From NCBI RefSeq assembly GCF_000196235.1, contig NC_008541.1, positions 4,588,001 to 4,652,000 of the forward strand: a stretch of 64,000 nt of DNA, given 5' to 3'. Both the position numbers and the translations under genes were made by a program. Shown one piece after another: positions 58,328-64,000 of the stretch (positions are counted from its first letter, which is position 1; each line of letters opens with the position of its first letter). The notes under the pieces are model-generated. The model did no database searches. It was not told where the DNA came from and saw only the letters and a list, made by a program, of their open reading frames with translations. The stretch comes from Arthrobacter sp. FB24. Lineage in GTDB: Bacteria > Actinomycetota > Actinomycetes > Actinomycetales > Micrococcaceae.

Positions 58328-59245
58328 CTACACCGTGACGTTGAGTCCTGCCGAGAAGCCGCCGGCCACTGAACCGGACATGGTGGCCAGCTGGTGGATG
58401 CCGCCGTCGTCGCCAAACACGTTGTCCGAGGTGAGCGTGGTGTTCGGAAAATTCCGGGCGCTGGACTCATAGCCTGCCGTGGCGTAGACCTCGTTGCAGG
58501 CGGCTTCCGTCATGGCGATCTGGGAGACCGCCAGCACCTGGCCGGCCGCTGTGGTGTTGCTCATGGATTCGAAGACTTCGAAGTGGATGTGCGGCCAACG
58601 TCCGTTGTATGCCCCGGGGTAGATGGTGGTGAAAGACACCTGCCCGTTGGCATCCGCTTCCTGGACACCGCGGAGGAAGTTCTCATTTTCAAGTCCGGCG
58701 TCGTACATCGAGTATTTGCCGTCCCGGTCGCAGTGCCAGGCGTAGACGGCGGCGCCGGCAAGGGGTTTGCAGCCGCTGGCGTTGTCCAGGAGAGTCAGGG
58801 TGACCGTCAGCGGGATGCCTTCCGCCTTGGTGGTGGAGGTTCCGAAGCTGGCGGTGATGTCCTGCCGGACCACGCCGGACGCCTCCAGGACGTTGGGCCC
58901 GTTGGAACCGTCCCCGGGATAAGGCCCAGCTGTTTCCTGCGGAATTTCCACGCCGCATTCGGCGATGGCCCGGGTTAGCGTGGGTGATGTGGATGGTGTG
59001 GCGGACCCTGTCACTGACGAAGCCGGGGTGTTGGTTGCGGAACTGCTGGCGGCCGCCGTCGTGCTCGCGGTTCCGGAAGCGGACCCGCCGGGAGTGCAGG
59101 CCGCCAGCGCCGCGGCGGCTGTGCCGGCGCCGAAAAAAAGGCCCAGGGAACGCCGGCTCATCAGGGTGGAGAGGTCGAATTCCAGGCCGCGGTCATGGTC
59201 GGGATGGGGCTCGCGGGGAAGTTGCGTTGAGGTTGTCATGGACAC
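58328..59245 (-). CDS. Secreted intradiol-dioxygenase-like lipoprotein with Tat signal
   Basis: A 305-residue protein. The Tat motif is SRRSLGLFFGAG (R31, R32) and the lipobox is LAAC (C50). A Ser/Thr/Ala-rich linker follows. The catalytic domain (about 95-305) has the intradiol pattern: CDRDGKYSMYD, GAYNGRWPHIHFEV with Y213, H219 and H221, and an upstream tyrosine (Y178 or Y181) as fourth iron ligand. Relatives are called dioxygenase-related proteins; extracellular cleavage of catechol-type compounds is inferred. It is not in the pca cluster. Confidence 0.85.
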   Translation of the reverse strand: MSMTTSTQLPREPHPDHDRGLEFDLSTLMSRRSLGLFFGAGTAAAALAACTPGGSASGTASTTAAASSSATNTPASSVTGSATPSTSPTLTRAIAECGVEIPQETAGPYPGDGSNGPNVLEASGVVRQDITASFGTSTTKAEGIPLTVTLTLLDNASGCKPLAGAAVYAWHCDRDGKYSMYDAGLENENFLRGVQEADANGQVSFTTIYPGAYNGRWPHIHFEVFESMSNTTAAGQVLAVSQIAMTEAACNEVYATAGYESSARNFPNTTLTSDNVFGDDGGIHQLATMSGSVAGGFSAGLNVTV

Positions 59246-59261
59246 ATCAAACGCCGACGGG

Positions 59262-59537
59262 CTATGCCGCGCATAGGCCTTTCCTGTGAGCCCGCTGTGC
59301 GACTGCCGAAGGTGCGGGGGTTTTCATGGTGCGGGCCTTCACCGGCTCGAGGACGCTTGGGCAGAGGTTGCTGATCAGGCCCGTGCCGGCGCATTCCCGC
59401 ATTGCCTCGATGCCGGCAGCGGCCGACCTGGTATCCGGAAACGGCCGGGATACGGCCAGCACCGTACCGTCGGGGGCGATCATCCTAAAACGCACCTCGG
59501 CTGCATCGTCCGCGAAAAGTTCAAATTGTCCCGCCAT
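59262..59537 (-). CDS. DUF1508 / YegP-like small protein
   Basis: A 91-residue protein with one YegP repeat (GQFELFADDAAEVRFRMIAP, ending IEAMRECA) and a basic tail. GGAAGG lies six bases before the ATG at 59537; the frame extends 17 codons upstream. YegP-type proteins are often stress-induced. It ends 16 bases from the start of the dioxygenase-like gene. Confidence 0.75.
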   Translation of the reverse strand: MAGQFELFADDAAEVRFRMIAPDGTVLAVSRPFPDTRSAAAGIEAMRECAGTGLISNLCPSVLEPVKARTMKTPAPSAVAQRAHRKGLCAA

Positions 59538-59797
59538 GGTTTCCTTCCAAAGGTGGTCGTGGGGATTCCCATCCATGGTGTCCCGCATCCCTTCAACCGG
59601 TAAGGGGCGAAAGTCCTCTGCTTGGATAAATTCCGGACATGGGCGCGGGCTCCCCCGGTCACCGGGTTCAGTCCCGCACCATCCGGGGACTTTGGGCCCT
59701 GTTGCCCGGTCCGGGGATGGGTATCTACTGGGGTTTGGGTCCGGGCCGCCAACGGATGTCGGTTTGCCTTTGCCAGGAGAACAATCAGGAGAGAGCT
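59538..59797. other. Divergent promoter region, DUF1508 gene / Hsp20 gene
   Basis: About 260 bases without a convincing gene. TTGGGTCC-type GC-rich text gives no clear -35/-10 pair. No CIRCE (TTAGCACTC) or HAIR element is visible, so the heat-shock gene is not obviously under HrcA or HspR. Confidence 0.35.
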
Positions 59798-60283
59798 ATG
59801 TCCGGTGCGTTGAAATGGTCCCCGTTCGAATCGGCCCGGTGGCCATCTGCCCAGGAAGGAACGGGCAGGACACCGTCCTCCTTCGTCGGTGCAATGGCGC
59901 GTCCCTTCGAACACGCGCACGCGCCAAGCCCCGTGAGCGTCGAGGAAGTCAGTGTCGACGAGTACGTCGACGGGGAGACCCTCGTGGTCCGGGCACAGAT
60001 GCCTGGCGCGGATCCGGACAAGGACATTGAGGTTTCCGTGGCCGGCGGAGTGCTGCACATCCAGGCCGGGCGCGATGGGGCCGGCGGCCACTCCGAAGGG
60101 GACCGCTTTCCTTCCGGACTGAGGTACCGCCGTTTCACCCGCAACCTGCCGTTGCCGGAGGGGGTGACGGACCAGGACATCAAAGTGTCCTTCCGGAACG
60201 GCGTCCTGGAAGTCAGGACCCCTCTTCCCACGGCACCTGGAACCGATGCCGCCGAGAAACGGCTTCCCATTAGCCGCGATTAG
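59798..60283 (+). CDS. Hsp20 / small heat-shock protein
   Basis: A 161-residue small chaperone. The alpha-crystallin domain is at about 50-145: VDEYVDGETLVVRAQMPGAD, the central FPSGLRYRRFTRNLPLPEGV, and VSFRNGVLEVRTPLP. AATCAGGAGAGAGCT precedes the ATG at 59798. It holds unfolding proteins. It is flanked by a DUF1508 gene and a small unknown gene, a typical stress group. Confidence 0.88.
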   Translation: MSGALKWSPFESARWPSAQEGTGRTPSSFVGAMARPFEHAHAPSPVSVEEVSVDEYVDGETLVVRAQMPGADPDKDIEVSVAGGVLHIQAGRDGAGGHSEGDRFPSGLRYRRFTRNLPLPEGVTDQDIKVSFRNGVLEVRTPLPTAPGTDAAEKRLPISRD

Positions 60284-60336
60284 CCGCAGCTCCGCCATCG
60301 AACAACAGCCCGACCGGGAAAGAGGCAATACAACAC

Positions 60337-60621
60337 ATGGAACTGAAATCACAGTGGCACCGGCTTGATCCCGCGACCCGCCGGTGGCTCATGGACAATC
60401 CCGGGTGTGTTGTGCTGCCCAGGACGATTTCGACCATCGTCGCCCGGGTTGCGGATGAGCCCGTGGTCCTCGACCAGCACGGTGCCATCCAGCTCACGGC
60501 GGCAGACGTCAGCTTCATTCGCTCCCGCGTTCACGGATCATCCGCTGCAGCCGGGGATCATCGGTTCTTCGACGCGGTGCAGCCGGATCCAAACGGAAAG
60601 GAGTCCGGCCACCCTGACTGA
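60337..60621 (+). CDS. Small hypothetical protein, paralogue of the protein at 27894-28094
   Basis: A 94-residue protein. Residues about 7-68 share the skeleton W-LD-A-WL-N-LP-I-LT-AD-FI with the 66-residue protein of the 28-kb region (QWHRLDPATRRWLMDN; QLTAADVSFIRSRV). It lies 53 bases after hsp20 and may be co-transcribed with it. The TGA falls in the loop of the terminator hairpin. Function unknown. Confidence 0.68.
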   Translation: MELKSQWHRLDPATRRWLMDNPGCVVLPRTISTIVARVADEPVVLDQHGAIQLTAADVSFIRSRVHGSSAAAGDHRFFDAVQPDPNGKESGHPD

Positions 60622-60636
60622 AGGTGGCCGGACTCC
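60600..60636. terminator. Terminator hairpin that contains the preceding gene's stop codon
   Basis: A perfect 14-bp stem (60600-60613 with 60623-60636) has a 9-base loop and is followed by GTTT. The stop codon at 60619-60621 lies in the loop. It separates the small gene from the convergent permease gene. Confidence 0.85.
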
Positions 60637-60703
60637 GTTTCCGGGCGGACTGTGCCCGCTCCTGCTGCTGCGCTAAGCCCTTTCCCGGGCTAGCGCCTTT
60701 GAA

Positions 60704-62122
60704 TTACGACGCCGGGCCGGCACTCACTCCGGCCTCTTCCGGCGCGGCTTCTTCCGTAACGGTGCCAGTGGCGCCCAGACCCTTGCGGTAGCGCCAGACA
60801 CCCACGCCCACCACCACAGCGGCCAGGCCCAGTGAAAGCAGCAGCGACTCCCGTGTGGATTCCAGGATCACCATGCCGATCAGCAGCGCGACGATACTGG
60901 CAATGGCCACCCAGGTCAGGTACGGGAACAGCCACATCTTCAGGGCAAGGTCCTTGGCGGCGGCACCCATGCGCTGGCGCAGGACGAGCTGCGAGGAGGC
61001 GATAACCAGCCAGACGAACAGCGCAATCGCACCCGAGGTGTTCACGAGGAACAGGAACACGGTGTCCGGGGCGATGTAGTTCAGGCCCACAGTGATGAAC
61101 CCGACCACGGTTGAGGCCAGCACGGCGGAGGCAGGTACGCCGCGGCCGGAGATCCTTGTCCAGGCGCGGGGTGCGTCCCCGCGGCGGGCGAGGGAGAACA
61201 GCATGCGGCTAGCGGTGTAGAGGCCGGAGTTCAGGCAGGACAGCACCGAAGTCAGCACCACAATGTCCATGATGGTGCCGGCGCCGGGGATGCCGAACAG
61301 TTCAATCACTGCGACATACGGGCTCTTGGCCACGGATGCGGAGTTCCACGGCAGCAGGGTGACCACGATGGCAATTGAGCCGATGTAGAACACCAGGATG
61401 CGCCAGACAGTGGACTTCACGGCCTTCTTGACGGCGTCCACCGGGTTCTCTGATTCGCCGGCGGCAATGGTGGCGATTTCGGCGCCGAAGAAGGAGAAGA
61501 CAACCACCAGGATGCCGGCGAGGACTGCTCCGGGGCCGTTGGGCAGGAATCCGCCGTTGTTGACCAGGTTGTCCAGTCCGGGTGCCGGAACTCCGGGAAT
61601 CAGGCCCAGGATGGCGGCCACGCCGAAGAGCAGGAACAGCACAATTGCGGCGACTTTGATGGAGGCGAACCAGAACTCGAATTCTCCGTACGATTTCACC
61701 GAGCCCAGGTTGGTGAGCGTCAGGAGGACCATGAGGACCAGGGCCCACACCCACTGGTCGATGCCCGGAACCCAGCGGTGCATGATGGCCGCACCGGCGG
61801 TGGCTTCGATCCCCAGGACGATGATCCAGAACCATGCGTAGAGCCAGCCGATGCTGAATCCGGCCCACCGGCCCAGCGCCTTGTCCGCGTATGTGGAGAA
61901 CGATCCGGTCTCGGGGTTGGCTGCAGCCATTTCACCGAGCATCCGCATCACCAGGATCACCACAATTCCTGCGGCCATGTAGGCGAGCAGGATGCCGGGA
62001 CCGGCCTGCTGGATGGCAGCACCGGAACCCACAAAGAGCCCGGCCCCGATCACGCCGGCGATGGCGATCATGGAAAGGTGCCGTGGTTTCAGGGACTTGG
62101 AAAGCTGTTGGTCAGCGTGCAT
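60704..62122 (-). CDS. Amino-acid permease (APC superfamily)
   Basis: A 472-residue membrane protein with 12 helices. The start LKPRHLSMIAIAGVIGAGLF, the GEMAAANPETGSFSTYADKALG loop and FSFFGAEIATIAAGESENP are the amino acid transporter signature (GabP, AnsP, ProY type). The ATG at 62122 is used because the preceding 51 codons do not look like permease. Specificity is not readable. Confidence 0.88.
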   Translation of the reverse strand: MHADQQLSKSLKPRHLSMIAIAGVIGAGLFVGSGAAIQQAGPGILLAYMAAGIVVILVMRMLGEMAAANPETGSFSTYADKALGRWAGFSIGWLYAWFWIIVLGIEATAGAAIMHRWVPGIDQWVWALVLMVLLTLTNLGSVKSYGEFEFWFASIKVAAIVLFLLFGVAAILGLIPGVPAPGLDNLVNNGGFLPNGPGAVLAGILVVVFSFFGAEIATIAAGESENPVDAVKKAVKSTVWRILVFYIGSIAIVVTLLPWNSASVAKSPYVAVIELFGIPGAGTIMDIVVLTSVLSCLNSGLYTASRMLFSLARRGDAPRAWTRISGRGVPASAVLASTVVGFITVGLNYIAPDTVFLFLVNTSGAIALFVWLVIASSQLVLRQRMGAAAKDLALKMWLFPYLTWVAIASIVALLIGMVILESTRESLLLSLGLAAVVVGVGVWRYRKGLGATGTVTEEAAPEEAGVSAGPAS

Positions 62123-62350
62123 GGAAGCGCCGTCCTTCGTTGAGGGTGTGGGCCCCGGGCTACACGGATCACCGTGTTGCAGGCCACATTTCTTTTTCAC
62201 CCTAGACCGGAAGCCATCGCCCGGATCATGTGCAGTCGAACATTTTGACGTACCCACAAAGGGAGCTTCACACAATGAAGCACATCAATACGCAACAGGA
62301 GTGACCTTTAGAACAACTCTGAAATGTGCCCGAAATCTACCTAAGAGTAG
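62123..62350. other. Intergenic stretch between the permease gene and the response regulator gene
   Basis: About 230 bases, AT-richer toward its right half. It must carry the permease promoter, on the minus strand. I see no clear operator or hairpin. Confidence 0.35.
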
Positions 62351-63103
62351 CTAATAGTCCGGATTGCTGGGTACCACCAGCCCGGTCTCATACGCATAGA
62401 CCACCGCCTGCACCCTGTCCCGGAGATGCAGTTTGGCGAGGATCCGGCGCACGTGCGTTTTCACCGTCGCCTCGGAAAGGAAGAACCTGTGGGCGATCTC
62501 GGCGTTGGACAGTCCCTCTGCCATGGCTTCCAGCATCTCCATTTCACGGGGCGTCAGGGCCTCCAGCAGGGGGTCCCTCTGCTGCTCTTCTCCGAGCGAA
62601 TGCCGACCCCGGCCGGCTGCAGGGGCGGAGGTACCTGCCCGTTGTCCGTTGACTGCGGGCGGGTTGCCCTCCCGGACGTACGCTTCCAGCAGGCGGCGCG
62701 TGACGCGGGGCGCCACCACGGCGTCGCCGCTCGCCACCACACGCACGGCACTCACCAATTCGGACGGTGCCACATCCTTGAGCAGAAACGCCGAAGCGCC
62801 CGCCTGCAGCCCGGCGAAGGCGTATTCGTCGAGATCGAAGGTGGTCAGGATGATCACCTTCGCGTGGGAGCCGGACGAGGTCACTGCCCGGGTTGCCTCG
62901 ATTCCGTCCAGGACCGGCATCCGGACATCCATCAGCACCACGTCGGGGTCCACTTCCCTGACCTGCCGGATCGCTTCGGCGCCGTCGGATGCTTCCCCCA
63001 CGATCCGAAGGTCGTCCTCGCCCTCAAGGATCAGGCGGAAGCCCATTCTCAGCAGCGGCTGGTCATCAACCAGCAGGACTTTGATCGGTGTATTGCCATT
63101 CAT
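62351..63103 (-). CDS. NarL/LuxR-family response regulator
   Basis: A 250-residue regulator. The receiver domain (about 8-125) has acidic DD at 13-14, the phosphorylated aspartate D59 (VLMDVRMP), T at ILTTFD and K in FLLKDV. A 50-residue Gly/Ala-rich linker follows. The LuxR helix-turn-helix is ALTPREMEMLEAMAEGLSNA and EIAHRFFLSEATVKTHVRRI. The ATG at 63103 has AAGGA five bases upstream and overlaps the kinase stop by four bases. Confidence 0.92.
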   Translation of the reverse strand: MNGNTPIKVLLVDDQPLLRMGFRLILEGEDDLRIVGEASDGAEAIRQVREVDPDVVLMDVRMPVLDGIEATRAVTSSGSHAKVIILTTFDLDEYAFAGLQAGASAFLLKDVAPSELVSAVRVVASGDAVVAPRVTRRLLEAYVREGNPPAVNGQRAGTSAPAAGRGRHSLGEEQQRDPLLEALTPREMEMLEAMAEGLSNAEIAHRFFLSEATVKTHVRRILAKLHLRDRVQAVVYAYETGLVVPSNPDY

Positions 63104-64000
63104 GTTTTTCCTTGGTCCCCATTCCAATTCAGAACTGCCCGGACGCGCCATCCTCCGCCGGCAGGGCGTCCGGCTTCCACCGTACCGCCGTAAATGCCGG
63201 CCCGCTCACGCATGCCGGTCAGGCCCTGGCCGGAACCAAGCGCCCTGGCGCCGCCCGCCGCTGCGCCAGGTCCGCCCGGGCCCGCCGCCCCGTACCCCAC
63301 CGTGCCTCTGCCGTCGTCGAGCACTTCAATGATGACCGTCCCGCCCACCCGGACCATGCCCACCTCCACCCGGCTCAGCGCCCGGCCGTAGCGGAGGACG
63401 TTGGTGAGCGATTCCTGCACGATCCGGTAGACGGTCAGTTGGAAGGCCGCGTCCTCGGGAAGGGCCGGCCCGGTATGCGAATAGTGCAGCGGCAGCCCCG
63501 CCGTGCGGAAGCCCTCGAGAAGTTTGGCCAGGCTGTTGCCGGCGCTCAGGGGTTGCCTGGGCGCCTGGCCCGCCGGCGACTCGTCGCGCAGGACGCCCAG
63601 CACCCGGCGCATGTCTCCCAGGGCCGTGCGTCCGGTCCGGGAAATCTCCGCCAGGACCTCAGCGGCGCGCTCCGGGCTCTTCCTGACCACCACTGCGGCG
63701 CCGTCGGACAGGGTGAGCATCACCGTCAGGGAGTGGGCCACGACGTCGTGCATCTCCCTGGCGATCCGGTTGCGTTCGGTGACTGAACCGAGTGCCGCGG
63801 TCCGGGCCGCCCAGGCCGCGATTTCCGCTTCGTGTTCCCGCCGCTGCCGGATGGAGATGCCGATGCCGGTGGCGATGACGTTGGACAGCGTGATGGTGAT
63901 GCCGGCAACGATGCCAAAGACCAGCTGCGAATTCTCCGGCGCTGCGGGGCCGCCGTTGGGAAGGGCGCGCTCCAGGGGTCCCACGAGGGTAAGGAAGTAC
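63100..64000 (-). CDS. Sensor histidine kinase, HisKA_3 type, 5' end outside the window
   Basis: A partial gene: at least 300 residues are visible, and the frame remains open to the right edge. A transmembrane helix (LVFGIVAGITITLSNVIATG) precedes the dimerisation domain with the phosphorylated histidine in IAREMHDVVAHSLTVM. The ATPase domain has VYRIVQESLTNVLRYG (N box) and GQGLTGMRERAGIYGG (G box). It phosphorylates the response regulator encoded next. The signal cannot be told, as the sensor half is missing. Confidence 0.9.
   Translation of the reverse strand, partial: YFLTLVGPLERALPNGGPAAPENSQLVFGIVAGITITLSNVIATGIGISIRQRREHEAEIAAWAARTAALGSVTERNRIAREMHDVVAHSLTVMLTLSDGAAVVVRKSPERAAEVLAEISRTGRTALGDMRRVLGVLRDESPAGQAPRQPLSAGNSLAKLLEGFRTAGLPLHYSHTGPALPEDAAFQLTVYRIVQESLTNVLRYGRALSRVEVGMVRVGGTVIIEVLDDGRGTVGYGAAGPGGPGAAAGGARALGSGQGLTGMRERAGIYGGTVEAGRPAGGGWRVRAVLNWNGDQGKT

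Overview
The window is high-GC chromosomal DNA of an actinobacterium, most likely Arthrobacter or Pseudarthrobacter (Micrococcaceae). This is inferred from GC-rich codon use, many GTG/TTG starts, the gene order of the rpsF-ssb-rpsR-rplI block beside dnaB, IclR-controlled pca genes, and the style of the small stress proteins. I see no insertion sequence, prophage, CRISPR array, rRNA or tRNA. The sequence reads as ordinary chromosome with several accessory catabolic and surface-polysaccharide cassettes.

Region 1 (1-4.1 kb): a catabolic cassette with the tail of an MFS importer, a GntR/FCD regulator, an Asp/Glu/hydantoin-racemase-like protein that lacks both usual cysteines, a D-hydantoinase/dihydropyrimidinase and an arylmalonate-decarboxylase/maleate-isomerase-like protein. 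It ends at a bidirectional hairpin. A lipid/diacylglycerol kinase and a flavin-binding split-barrel protein follow.

Region 2 (5.7-19.0 kb): a complete route from shikimate to central metabolism. An MHS-type importer and an IclR regulator flank shikimate dehydrogenase and 3-dehydroshikimate dehydratase, which feed pcaH-G-B-D-C-F-I-J (protocatechuate to succinyl-CoA and acetyl-CoA). The genes are tightly packed, many with overlapping stop/start codons. A second IclR gene (pcaR-like) lies beyond a long inverted repeat.

Region 3 (19.1-31.2 kb): an ATP-dependent DNA ligase; a three-gene transhydrogenase (pntAA-AB-B); a luciferase-like oxidoreductase translationally coupled to a trehalose-synthase-like GH13 enzyme; a MoaD/ThiS-type protein next to a BNR-propeller protein; small unknown proteins; a probable broken CHAT/trypco1 gene; a universal stress protein with a DinB-like partner; and an MFS transporter behind a leader containing a strong intrinsic terminator.

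Region 4 (31.2-42.6 kb): copper homeostasis (csoR-copZ-copA with two operator palindromes), DUF2277, a WXG100 protein with its own terminator, an EamA exporter divergent from a CGNR regulator, membrane proteins, a MATE exporter, DoxX, a zinc chaperone (AztD-like) behind a Zur-like box, and a double hot-dog thioesterase.

Region 5 (42.6-49.4 kb): replication and translation core: dnaB, a roughly 690-base non-coding stretch rich in DnaA boxes, two membrane-anchored proteins with bL12-C-terminal-like domains, an FMN reductase, and the rplI-rpsR-ssb-rpsF operon.

Region 6 (49.6-64 kb): DUF1345, a six-gene exopolysaccharide locus (two glycosyltransferases, a glycosidase-like lipoprotein, two Wzz-like proteins around a Wzy-like polymerase), M18 aminopeptidase, a secreted intradiol-dioxygenase-like lipoprotein, small stress proteins including Hsp20, an amino-acid permease, and a NarL-type two-component system cut by the window edge.
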